This document shows positions 1-5,788 of a stretch of 22,779 nt of DNA, one piece after another. The stretch's first letter is position 1; each line of letters begins with the position of its first letter. Both the position numbers and the translations under genes were made by a program. Origin of the DNA: Rikenellaceae bacterium (GTDB lineage: Bacteria; Bacteroidota; Bacteroidia; Bacteroidales; UBA932); NCBI GenBank assembly GCA_900769145.1, contig CAAGFN010000039.1, forward strand, positions 1-22,779, written 5' to 3'. The notes beneath the pieces are model-generated. The model had not been told where the DNA came from. It saw only the letters and a list, made by a program, of their open reading frames with translations, and ran no database searches.

Positions 1-290
1 ACCGCCATCGGACTCTCGTCAAACGCCCGGCAAGACATTCATCGGCAAGCCGCTGAAAGCCTTGCCCTCATGGGCAGAGAGGTATCCGTCAGCCAGTCTT
101 TGCCAGGTCTCCGATCCTGTCAAAGACTGCCTCACGTATGCTGTTTTTATGAGCGGCTTCGCCGCCATTGTCCCCACCCGCCCAGCCAATTCCGTCCTCG
201 GTGGCTTTGCCACCTCGTCCGCGCCGGCTTTCCCCAGCAGCTGCGCTGCGGCTGCCGCCGCTGCTGCAGCAGTGCGTGGGCTGGATAATG
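1..290. other. Hairpin-rich GC-rich segment without a credible gene, cut by window edge
   Basis: No convincing protein gene is seen here; the open frames are short, lie on both strands and one contains a run of nine alanines produced by GCC/GCT-type repeats. Perfect inverted repeats are dense: 43-46 with 49-52, 63-67 with 72-76, 94-102 with 121-129 (9 bp, with an inner 104-107/116-119 stem), 153-157 with 161-165, 200-205 with 209-214, and 235-241 with 260-266. Several loops are only three bases (TTC, TTT). It shares words with the structured region further right, for example ATGGGCAGAG at 70-79 and 754-763, and AGGTATCCG at 80-88 and 1767-1775. It may be the tail of another structured RNA of the same kind, or the 5' part of the same one. 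The strand is unknown. Confidence 0.4.
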
Positions 291-346
291 TTTGTGGTAT
301 TGCTACTTCTGGAGTTGAGACACATCACCTGCAAGAAATCGTATTG

Positions 347-362
347 TAGTACAATTGTACTA
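347..362. repeat. 16-bp perfect palindrome
   Basis: TAGTACAATTGTACTA reads the same on both strands. It sits in the AT-rich stretch and could be a dimeric repressor operator or a small hairpin. No regulator gene is adjacent to support either reading. Confidence 0.6.
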
Positions 363-446
363 TAGGGATTATTGTTGCTATTATGCTATGGGACAAATAA
401 TACCAATGCTTACATACTACTGCTATTCTTACTATAGTGGTTATTG
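359..446 (+). repeat. Imperfect direct repeat, two 16-mers 72 bp apart
   Basis: The first copy (359-374, ACTATAGGGATTATTG) and the second (431-446, ACTATAGTGGTTATTG) match at 14 of 16 positions. The first overlaps the end of the 16-bp palindrome. Repeated sites of this kind are compatible with binding of a regulator, which is inferred only. Confidence 0.4.
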
Positions 447-492
447 ATACTTTTTTTTGATTCCCCGCTTCGCGGAAATTTTGGTCCTACCA

Positions 493-564
493 GCTCGACC
501 GGCAGTGCAAGCCCTCCGTTGTCGAGCACTCACTCCGGGCGAGAGTGTTAGTGCGATGCGGAGG
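493..564 (+). other. RNA domain: stacked stem-loop near the left end
   Basis: An outer stem 513-518/559-564 (CCTCCG with CGGAGG) encloses a 10-bp arm 526-535 pairing with 543-547 and 550-554, with a two-base bulge (548-549) and a seven-base loop. An alternative 7-bp stem, GCTCGAC 493-499 with GTCGAGC 521-527, would compete with the inner arm, so this segment may switch between two folds. Confidence 0.5.
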
Positions 565-577
565 TAAGAAAAGCGGT

Positions 578-624
578 CTGCCAGCCTTCAGAAGCCGCCA
601 AAGGCGTCTTTTCAAGGCTGTCAG
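578..624 (+). other. RNA domain: hairpin with AAA triloop
   Basis: CAGCCTT 582-588 pairs with AAGGCTG 614-620, extended outward by 578-580/622-624 across one mismatch. Inside, CGCC 596-599 and GGCG 603-606 close an AAA loop, with AAG 592-594 and CTT 608-610 beneath. Confidence 0.5.
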
Positions 625-862
625 GGGGTCATAGGACTCATCAGCGTCAGCGGAGCCGCCGCCGAAGAGTCCACAACTGCTGACGCAGTTGGACAAACGC
701 CGGAAAGACAGTGGCCATTGTCAAAAGATCGGCACTGTCCACAGACTTTCCTGATGGGCAGAGCGGAACCGGAAGATTGTCATTCCGCCTACGCTGGCTC
801 CAGCGGAACGCCAAACATCCGGACTGTCAATGCTCGCTTCGCTCGGTAGAAGAAAAAGCGGT

Positions 863-979
863 GTCGAGACTCAGGCCTTTATCCCCCGAAAATTGCGGTC
901 ACTCCGCAGCTTTCCGCTTCGCTCCAAGCAGCTACGTGCCTGATCGCAATTTCCTCCTCCTAAAGTCCAGAGACTCGAC
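863..979 (+). other. RNA domain: long interrupted stem
   Basis: Three nested stems line up on one axis: GTCGAG 863-868 with CTCGAC 974-979; CTTTA 877-881 with TAAAG 961-965; and a 12-bp helix, 890-901 with 941-952, containing a single G-U pair. The apical part (902-940) is GC-rich and contains further short pairings. Confidence 0.6.
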
Positions 980-1013
980 CCAGTCATCCCCCACCGCCCC
1001 AAAGGGGCCATAA

Positions 1014-1186
1014 TCGACTCCGCTAACGTCAGTGAGATTCGTAGTAACTACCTATGAATCCGCGAGTTAACATAACACGTAGTTGTATAACAGTCGGCCA
1101 AGGCCGCCAGATTATACAACCTAATTATGTTAACTGGCTCTGTTCGTGCAGATTAGAGCATTACTACGTTGAGCCCGCGGAGTCGA
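1014..1186 (+). other. RNA domain: complete three-way junction
   Basis: Six nested perfect helices explain most of this segment. P1 is TCGACTCCGC 1014-1023 with GCGGAGTCGA 1177-1186 (10 bp). P2 is CGTAGTAA 1040-1047 with TTACTACG 1161-1168 (8 bp). On one branch, P3 is 1065-1075 with 1125-1135 (11 bp), then P4 is GTTGTATAA 1082-1090 with TTATACAAC 1112-1120 (9 bp), then P5 is CGGCC 1095-1099 with GGCCG 1102-1106. On the other branch, P6 is GCTCT 1137-1141 with AGAGC 1155-1159. P3 and P6 are separated by one base (1136), and P6 and P2 by one base (1160), so the junction is almost fully stacked. By chance one 10-bp match in 170 bases would be rare; a compatible set of six is not expected. Confidence 0.7.
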
Positions 1187-1189
1187 GGC

Positions 1190-1358
1190 GGCTGGCAACT
1201 GTGGGCCACCTTCAGGGACTAACGGCCTCCAAGTCCGTCAGGTGGCCAAGGACTTTTGGTGAGCAGTGCGACCTTTGGTCGCTTCGCAAGAACGCAGATG
1301 ATAAGAAGACCGTAAGAAGCCCGTATCAGGGCCAAAAGTCCGAAGGGAGTTGCCAGCC
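1190..1358 (+). other. RNA domain: multi-branched element with 11-bp closing helix
   Basis: GGCTGGCAACT 1190-1200 pairs perfectly with AGTTGCCAGCC 1348-1358. Inside are two arms. The first is GGCCACCT 1204-1211 with AGGTGGCC 1240-1247, extended by GGACT 1216-1220 with AGTCC 1232-1236. The second is GGACTTTTGG 1250-1259 with CCAAAAGTCC 1332-1341 (10 bp), which itself holds GCGACC 1268-1273 / TTT / GGTCGC 1277-1282. Three bases separate this domain from the previous one (1187-1189) and three from the next hairpin (1359-1361, then 1362-1374). Confidence 0.7.
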
Positions 1359-1433
1359 TTAGCCGCACAGCGGCGGGCCTTCTCCGTGTCTTTCTTCAAG
1401 CAGTCGTCGGGGCCGCCAGCTTCAAGGAAGTCA

Positions 1434-1536
1434 CTGCGCAGGCAAGGTAAGGCTTCGCCTTGAGTTTATTGACTGGCCGCTTCATCCGTCTTTGTCAAGA
1501 GGCAGAACCTAAGCACTTCGTGCTTTCCTTGCGCAG
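1434..1536 (+). other. RNA domain: multi-branched stem with TTC triloop hairpins
   Basis: A 9-bp stem, 1434-1442 with 1528-1536 (one G-U), closes a region holding three hairpins: AAGGC 1449-1453 / TTC / GCCTT 1457-1461; TTGAC 1469-1473 with GTCAA 1494-1498; and AAGCAC 1511-1516 / TTC / GTGCTT 1520-1525. The next hairpin starts three bases after it. Confidence 0.55.
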
Positions 1537-1539
1537 CAG

Positions 1540-1569
1540 AAAAACTGACCACGATGTGGTACAGTTTTT
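1540..1569. terminator. 13-bp hairpin flanked by A5 and T5, possible bidirectional terminator
   Basis: AAAAACTG 1540-1547 pairs with CAGTTTTT 1562-1569 and ACCAC 1548-1552 with GTGGT 1556-1560 around a GAT loop, with one bulged A at 1561. The A-run on the left arm and T-run on the right arm resemble a two-way intrinsic terminator, but the stem has only moderate GC content and the T-run is inside the stem. It may equally be one more helix of the structured RNA, because hairpins continue to its right. Confidence 0.35.
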
Positions 1570-1621
1570 CCCGCCGCTCCAGGTCGGTTCCATCTCTTCA
1601 CAAAGCCGCGCGTCCAGGAAC

Positions 1622-1678
1622 GCGAGACTGTGTCAGTCGGTGTTCCGTTACACTACACACCGCCAGCCACAGACTCGC
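1622..1678 (+). other. RNA domain: stem with 2x2 internal loop
   Basis: GCGAG 1622-1626 pairs with CTCGC 1674-1678 and TGTG 1629-1632 with CACA 1668-1671, separated by an AC/GA internal loop. Inside, GTGT 1640-1643 can pair with ACAC 1655-1658. The left edge competes with a 1609-1613/1620-1624 hairpin. Confidence 0.45.
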
Positions 1679-2112
1679 AGAGCGGAATCGCTTCGTTGCA
1701 CTTCGCTCCATGTTTATGTCGGGCCTAGACGCTCCGGGCAGTCCCTGCCTCCAGTTCCGTCTACGCAGGTATCCGCCGTGTCTGCCGAGCCCTTCGGTTT
1801 CGTCATCCTTGCCGGCTCCAACCTGCTCCGCCTCCACTTCCTGCAGCGACTGCCCTCCGCCGGCCCAACTCTCACGTGGGAAGGACAGAAGGATAGTGCT
1901 TGAACTCGACTGTCAGTGCAAGCTCCCGTGCACCGTTCTAGCTCGCATCAGCCGCATCAAGACGGTCGCCTGCCGCGGCCTACGGCCTTGCCCCCTATGC
2001 CATTTGTGTCCAGCTATAGCCACGGCTGTCGCCGTCGCTGCATCCGGCCCCAAACGGCACAGGCCACCTGATGAACGCCCGCTTCAGCCTCGGTGCAAAG
2101 TTCAACGTCATC

Positions 2113-2296
2113 ACCCGCTCGAAGGATACTGCAGAGGATATATTTATTTGTTCTTTGGGCGAAGTCATGCTATCGCACGCCTTCTCTATTTGTTGTAATG
2201 TCATTGATATTCACTTGTTTATGTCAAATATTTTTGCTAAATTCACCTATCTTTTCAGAGATGCTGAAGGACGGATTTTGACAAAAATTTCAAGGT
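2113..2296 (+). promoter_or_regulatory. AT-rich leader of the 113-residue gene, with weak promoter candidate
   Basis: The composition changes to AT-rich here and hairpins fade. TATTTTTG at 2229-2236 fits the Bacteroides -7 consensus TAnnTTTG and lies about 60 bases before the next start codon. A TTG at 2204-2206 is the nearest -33 candidate but at 22 bases is spaced too far. No terminator-like hairpin with a T-run separates the structured RNA from the gene, so read-through is also possible. Confidence 0.3.
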
Positions 2297-2638
2297 ATGA
2301 AACTGACAAAATACAAACCTTTCGACCCTGCCTGGCACTTCGCCAACAAGATAGGTGATATGTTCTACAAGTTCAGGGAAGAGTTCAGTGGACGTTTAGA
2401 ACTGACTGACCGGAAGAAGGCCAAGGAATACGGTCTGGCCAAATACAGAATCGTGTTCATCCGTGCGAGCTGGGCCACCGGGAAGGATGTCTTCAAGTAT
2501 GACATCAGCCTGCTGGACCGCAACTATCAGGAAGTCCAGATGATGAAGATTCCGGATGAGGCGTGGATTGGCCTGTACAACTACTTCGTTGAGCTCTACA
2601 CGCGATGGGAAAAGAATGGATATTCCCTGACTCGTTGA
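2297..2638 (+). CDS. Hypothetical 113-residue protein at the head of the phage-like cassette
   Basis: I do not recognise this protein. It is 113 residues long, charged and aromatic-rich (many Lys, Tyr, Trp and Phe), without a signal peptide or membrane segment, so it is probably cytoplasmic and compact. The ATG at 2297 gives a natural N-terminus (MKLTKYKPFDPAW). It is the first gene after the structured RNA region and reads in the same direction as the paralogue and lysis genes, starting a run that continues at 2707 after a 68-bp gap. Gene position suggests that it belongs to that cassette. It could be an RNA- or DNA-binding protein given its basic residues, but no motif supports this. Confidence 0.7.
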   Translation: MKLTKYKPFDPAWHFANKIGDMFYKFREEFSGRLELTDRKKAKEYGLAKYRIVFIRASWATGKDVFKYDISLLDRNYQEVQMMKIPDEAWIGLYNYFVELYTRWEKNGYSLTR

Positions 2639-2706
2639 GTGTACTGTATCGTTACCTCTGAGTTACCTATGTGCTTAAGACTTGTAGCCCCAAAAACCCT
2701 TCTGAT

Positions 2707-3405
2707 ATGCCCAAGTATATTCCCAATACACAGTTCTCTGATTGCTGGTCTTCGGTCGGCAATGTGACCTTCTACCACCGGAATGGCATCTGCTATTTCC
2801 GGAGCAAGGCGTATTCGGATTTTGCCGGGACTGCAGAACAACTGGAGCAGGCTGAACTGCACAAGAGAGCAATCAAGACCTGGCAGAGTATTCCACACGA
2901 TACACAGATGATCTGGAGAAGGATGGCCAGAGGTGTCGTTTCGCATCGTCCTCCTTTCGGGCAGATGAACTGCATCAGCGGCTACAATCTATTCGTATCG
3001 GCATATCACGGGTTTGCGCAGCTGGGGAATGAGCATATTCCGGAGCCGGTGATGTTCGAGCCGTTCCCGATATTCAGTATGGACTATCTGGATTGTTCAA
3101 CAACTGATGGAGGACTACTCAAGTTGCGTTTCAGGTTAACTCTGTGCGGGGCTGGAGAACCTGGGAGATACAGAGTGCTGGGCAAGTTCCAGATTGGAGA
3201 GCCCGGATGTGGCCGCAACCCCGGATTGATGAGGAATTGCCTGTCGGATTCAGTCCCTTCCGGAGAGTGCTCGGTGATTGAGTTTTTGGTCCCTGATTCC
3301 GTGCCGGATTTGGAGATGAAGCAGCTGCATCTAAGGTATCTGCTGCTGGACACAAAGAGAGGATACAGGTCGCAGTATCATTCGTTGTCCGCGATTTTAT
3401 CTTAA
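2707..3405 (+). CDS. Cassette paralogue 1 (IPxxxF family, DUF6266-like N-terminus)
   Basis: This is one of three full-length paralogues in the window. The start at 2707 (MPKYIPNTQF) is chosen over an upstream in-frame GTG at 2671 because the other two copies begin at the same point with M-K-x-IPSIAF. The protein has 232 residues. Residues 1-35 carry a G-N-V-T-x-Y-x-R-N-G-x-x-Y-x-R-S pattern, as I recall from DUF6266-type proteins of Bacteroidetes. A Trp-rich helical stretch with a W...W pattern follows (about 55-75), then an S-G-Y-N-L-F motif near 95. The C-terminal half ends in a predicted beta segment (LHLRYLLLDTKRG) that aligns with FIELYWLDPATG and FLRYFFVNTKTG in the other two copies. 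No signal peptide is seen. The function is unknown; a structural or particle-associated role is plausible from the neighbouring lysis genes. This copy is the most divergent of the three. Confidence 0.75.
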   Translation: MPKYIPNTQFSDCWSSVGNVTFYHRNGICYFRSKAYSDFAGTAEQLEQAELHKRAIKTWQSIPHDTQMIWRRMARGVVSHRPPFGQMNCISGYNLFVSAYHGFAQLGNEHIPEPVMFEPFPIFSMDYLDCSTTDGGLLKLRFRLTLCGAGEPGRYRVLGKFQIGEPGCGRNPGLMRNCLSDSVPSGECSVIEFLVPDSVPDLEMKQLHLRYLLLDTKRGYRSQYHSLSAILS

Positions 3406-3440
3406 TGTTATACTTTATATGAATTATTATAACGCATTGA

Positions 3441-3471
3441 TTTGTAGTTATTAAATAATTTCGTATATTTG
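3441..3471 (+). promoter_or_regulatory. Bacteroides-type promoter (TTTG-N19-TATATTTG)
   Basis: TTTG at 3441-3444 is followed after exactly 19 bases by TATATTTG at 3464-3471, matching the -33/-7 consensus of the Bacteroides primary sigma factor. Transcription would start near 3478, leaving about 30 bases before the ATG at 3507. This also argues against the in-frame ATG at 3474 as a start. It is the strongest promoter in the window and should drive the second paralogue and the lysis genes up to the terminator at 6544. Confidence 0.8.
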
Positions 3472-3506
3472 CAATGGAAACGGTGGCTGCTGCAAGTTTT
3501 TGTAGC

Positions 3507-4577
3507 ATGAAAGTTATACCGTCCATAGCATTCAACGAGTTCTCCGGTTCTGCAGGAGACGTGACCGCAAGAAGCGTAAAAGGTCGCACGCTTCTCAACC
3601 ACAAAGCATATCAGCCAAAAACGAAGACTCCCGCACAGGCGTCTTCACGAAATAGTTTGTCCAAGATCTCCCGGGCATATAAGCAGCTCACCGATTCCCA
3701 AATGCAATCCTGGGAGGTTTTGGCCAAGCATCTCAAAGGCATATCCACCTTCGGCAAGGCTGCCGAACTCACAGCACACAATGCATTCGTACGCATCAAT
3801 ACCAACCGCCAAATGGCCGGTGAGGATTTGCTTGTTAATGCTCCTTCCTATCTGTCCGACATTCCGGAAGTGGATTGGGAGTCAATTTGGGTTACTCCTT
3901 CCAGAGTCCTGCTTACCGGTATCGCCAATCCTACAGGGACGTATAAGTTGGTAGCCAAGATGTCAGCCGGCCAGGGCACAGGCGTTACAAGCGGCTGGAG
4001 CAAGACGGTAGTCATTACTCCCGGAATGGAGGATGACTGGGGCGATGCTGGCCTGACTGAACTCTACACAGAGAAGATTGGCTATATGCCATCCATTGGA
4101 GAGAAGGTCTTCATCGAGCTGTACTGGCTTGACCCGGCAACCGGACTTGTGGGAGAAACGATGCGCACGACTGCCATCTGTATGTCTGAGGCTCAGGCAA
4201 AGGAGGAAGGGTTCACGCCACGTGTTCAGTTCTTCAATGATATGTTCGAAGATCCAAAGGCGCATCTGGTGTCAGCCGATGTCGAGATGCCGGGAGGTAC
4301 TTCCCAGATGGTAGTCGAAGGCATAACTGACATCAAGGGCTTTGGCTCATACTTTACTCTGTATTCGGAAGATACTCCCGAAGAGTTCTTTGAGGGTGAC
4401 ACGATGGTCTTCAGCCGTTCGACTGCAAGACCGGATTTCAAGCCGGGTATATTCTCCGTATCATTCCGCAAGGAGTATAAATCAGGCAAATATCGTCAGG
4501 CTATGTCATTCTCCCACAGGGCCGGTGGGTATGACAAGAAGAGTGAAGTATTCGGCTCCAACTCAATAATGAGATAG
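3507..4577 (+). CDS. Cassette paralogue 2 (IPSIAF family) with extra C-terminal domain
   Basis: The start at 3507 (MKVIPSIAFNEFSGSAG) is preferred over the ATG at 3474 because it matches the start of the 5843 paralogue and lies properly downstream of the promoter. The protein has 356 residues. Residues 1-110 share the family pattern: IPSIAF, SGSAGDVT, KGRTLLNHKAY, then A-Q-A-S and L-T-D-S-Q-M-Q-S-W-E-V-L-A-K. Residues about 120-235 form the shared C-terminal domain (YKLVAKMSAG, then SKTVVITPG, then FIELYWLDPATGLVGETM). Residues about 240-356 are an additional, probably beta-rich domain absent from the other two copies. No signal peptide or membrane segment is seen. The next gene starts 5 bp after the stop, so the two are likely co-translated. 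The function is unknown; a virion-like or surface-decoration role is an inference from context. Confidence 0.8.
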   Translation: MKVIPSIAFNEFSGSAGDVTARSVKGRTLLNHKAYQPKTKTPAQASSRNSLSKISRAYKQLTDSQMQSWEVLAKHLKGISTFGKAAELTAHNAFVRINTNRQMAGEDLLVNAPSYLSDIPEVDWESIWVTPSRVLLTGIANPTGTYKLVAKMSAGQGTGVTSGWSKTVVITPGMEDDWGDAGLTELYTEKIGYMPSIGEKVFIELYWLDPATGLVGETMRTTAICMSEAQAKEEGFTPRVQFFNDMFEDPKAHLVSADVEMPGGTSQMVVEGITDIKGFGSYFTLYSEDTPEEFFEGDTMVFSRSTARPDFKPGIFSVSFRKEYKSGKYRQAMSFSHRAGGYDKKSEVFGSNSIMR

Positions 4578-4582
4578 AGACT

Positions 4583-5314
4583 ATGACAACTATAATCGCA
4601 ACAGGAAACAACTTCGGAGCAGGTGATATCCGCTTTCAGGCTTTCATTGAAGAGAATTACCTGATACTCAATTCGGAAGTATCCTTCGACCCATCAAATG
4701 CAGCATATCAGGCCGTTTCTCAGCTGGAAATCTATGTCCCGGACCTGCCACTTGAAAAGAGTGCCATCACCGGCATGCTGATGTTCGGGACTCTCAATGG
4801 AGAGAAGAACGGCACGGCAATCAAGGCATGGATAAAAGACAAGAACTCCATAGCAGTTGAGAAGGTGACCGCCTGGGATGACAATGAAACAATAACCCTT
4901 GTATTCTCAAACTCATTCGTTCCTCGAAATGTCAAGGGCAGCATTGGAGTCCTCAAGTGGAATTATCTCTCTCTTCTGGATAAGGTCGGCAACATCAGCA
5001 CCTACCAGAGCTATTGGACATTCACCGATAATTGGGTGTTTATGGCCATCACGTTCTCCAGCATTGAGCAGACTGACGCAGAGACAAAGGTTTCGTTCAG
5101 AATCAAGGATCTGCCGGAGGTTGAAGACTTTGACGGAATTATTATGGATGACCAGGCAATATCACCGTCAGTAGGAACCAAGATGTTCCGCTTCGAGATT
5201 CGAGATAACGTGTTCACCGTTGAAATCATCAATCCGACTTACTCCTGGCATTTATCCCAGTACTGCGGATTCATCTGCTACGTTCCAAGAAAGACAAACT
5301 CTATTGAAGCATAA
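4583..5314 (+). CDS. Hypothetical 243-residue beta-rich protein of the cassette
   Basis: I do not recognise this protein. It has 243 residues, is acidic and rich in alternating hydrophobic and polar residues, which suggests mostly beta structure, and lacks a signal peptide or membrane segment. It begins 5 bp after paralogue 2 and ends 6 bp before the candidate spanin, so it sits inside the same transcription unit. The arrangement, a large putative structural protein followed by a beta-rich partner and then lysis genes, is reminiscent of phage structural modules, but no named fold or motif can be assigned. It does not show the IPSIAF start of the three paralogues. Confidence 0.75.
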   Translation: MTTIIATGNNFGAGDIRFQAFIEENYLILNSEVSFDPSNAAYQAVSQLEIYVPDLPLEKSAITGMLMFGTLNGEKNGTAIKAWIKDKNSIAVEKVTAWDDNETITLVFSNSFVPRNVKGSIGVLKWNYLSLLDKVGNISTYQSYWTFTDNWVFMAITFSSIEQTDAETKVSFRIKDLPEVEDFDGIIMDDQAISPSVGTKMFRFEIRDNVFTVEIINPTYSWHLSQYCGFICYVPRKTNSIEA

Positions 5315-5320
5315 CTACCT

Positions 5321-5788
5321 ATGAAAAACTTCACCATCATCCTCGCTTCTCTGCTGTGTGTGGCCTGCGCTTCCGCCAAGCAGGTCACACCATCAGAGAA
5401 CACCCGAGTAGAAATCCGCACTGAAACGGTCTTCCAGAAGGACACCGTCTATCTTGAACTGCCGGTCATCGTTGAGACAGTCCAGACTCTTGACACAATG
5501 TCCGTACTGGAGAACAGATATGCCAAATCAGAAGCCATTGTCACTGATGGAGTTCTGGCCCACTCACTCGCAACAAAGCCTGTCAAAGAGCCCGTACAGG
5601 TCGAAACGAAGGTTGTTTACCGTGACTCGCTCGTCTATGTGGACAAGATTTTCAGGGAGACCGTGGAAGTCGTAAAACCTCTTTCCGGACCGAACAGATT
5701 CTTCCTCTCATTCGGTAAATGGGCATTCGTAATCCTGCTCGGATTCGGCTTCTGGAAGTTGTTCAAACTCACTCGCTTTTCAAAATGA
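5321..5788 (+). CDS. Candidate unimolecular spanin (lipoprotein with C-terminal membrane anchor)
   Basis: The 155-residue protein has an N-terminal secretion signal ending in LCVAC (residues 12-16), read as a lipoprotein cleavage site with Cys16 as the acylated residue; the Cys at -3 is not typical. The periplasmic part is built of short beta-like repeats around T-E-T-V-x-x-K-D-T-V-Y, R-D-S-L-V-Y-V and E-T-V-E-V-V, a style common in Bacteroidales phage proteins beside lysis genes. Residues about 127-146 (FFLSFGKWAFVILLGFGFW) form a C-terminal membrane segment, followed by a basic tail. A lipid anchor at one end and an inner-membrane anchor at the other is the layout of u-spanins such as phage T1 gp11, which fuse inner and outer membranes at lysis. 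The assignment rests on topology and on the holin-like and endolysin genes downstream; sequence similarity was not tested. Confidence 0.6.
   Translation: MKNFTIILASLLCVACASAKQVTPSENTRVEIRTETVFQKDTVYLELPVIVETVQTLDTMSVLENRYAKSEAIVTDGVLAHSLATKPVKEPVQVETKVVYRDSLVYVDKIFRETVEVVKPLSGPNRFFLSFGKWAFVILLGFGFWKLFKLTRFSK

Larger units (their letters stand above)
295..460. promoter_or_regulatory. AT-rich possible control region before the structured RNA
   Basis: This stretch is AT-rich between two GC-rich hairpin-dense blocks. It holds a perfect 16-base palindrome, a repeated 16-mer and a run of eight T at 451-458. The composition change and the dyad/repeat content suggest a promoter or operator region for the RNA to its right, but I could not find a clean TTTG-N19-TAnnTTTG promoter here, so the assignment is an inference from position and composition. 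Confidence 0.3.
494..1923 (+). repeat. Imperfect direct repeats near both ends of the structured region
   Basis: The 19-mer at 494-512 and the one at 1905-1923 match at 17 of 19 positions; both contain CTCGAC and CAGTGCAAGC. In both, the GTGC word can pair with GCAC a short distance downstream (505-508/526-529 and 1916-1920/1929-1933), so a small structural module seems repeated, not merely a sequence word. Two more pairs occur in the same order inside: GCAGAGCGGAA at 758-768 and 1677-1687 (exact), and a 15-mer at 783-797 and 1755-1769 (13 of 15). Confidence 0.5.
461..2112 (+). ncRNA. Candidate giant structured non-coding RNA (class unknown)
   Basis: About 1.65 kb contains no supported protein gene but many perfect inverted repeats, most of them mutually nested or side by side. 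Besides the domains listed separately, there are stems at 465-468/472-475, 634-639/667-672, 674-680/685-691, 707-713/733-739, 783-788/803-808, 996-1000/1004-1008, 1362-1366/1370-1374, 1609-1613/1620-1624, 1680-1684/1704-1708, 1805-1810/1889-1894 enclosing 1811-1816/1859-1864, 1916-1920/1929-1933, 1932-1936/1962-1966, 1977-1980/1984-1987 and 2022-2026/2031-2035. A few of these are alternatives that cannot form together. Adjacent domains are separated by as little as three bases, as in folded RNAs. I see no group II intron domain V, RNase P, tmRNA or rRNA signature. The plus strand is chosen because the downstream genes are plus; inverted repeats alone cannot decide it. The ends are approximate. 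Known large ornate RNAs of phages and gut bacteria (GOLLD, ROOL) are the natural comparison, but I cannot show membership. Confidence 0.6.

Noticed and set aside
62..349. 95-codon frame with a run of nine alanines
   Set aside because: The alanines come from GC-rich hairpin repeats; frames on both strands are equally open and no domain or start context supports a protein.
1054..1362. 102-codon frame starting in a context (TAACTACCTATGAA) identical to that of the 5321 gene
   Set aside because: The frame runs straight through the perfectly paired three-way junction and the multi-branched domain, the protein has no recognisable features, and one shared 14-mer is about what chance allows in a window this size.
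461..2112. Group II intron, retron or diversity-generating retroelement
   Set aside because: No reverse transcriptase is present and I found no domain V-like element or intron boundary signals; no template/variable repeat pair is seen.
461..2112. rRNA, tmRNA, RNase P or CRISPR array
   Set aside because: None of the invariant sequence blocks I know for these RNAs are present, and there are no regularly spaced identical repeats.
1460..2198. Overlapping frames of 147 and 214 codons
   Set aside because: They overlap each other in different frames, are Ser/Arg/Pro/Leu-rich in a way typical of non-coding GC-rich sequence, and cover hairpins.
2671..2706. GTG start for paralogue 1
   Set aside because: Both other paralogues start at the IPxxxF motif, which corresponds to the ATG at 2707.
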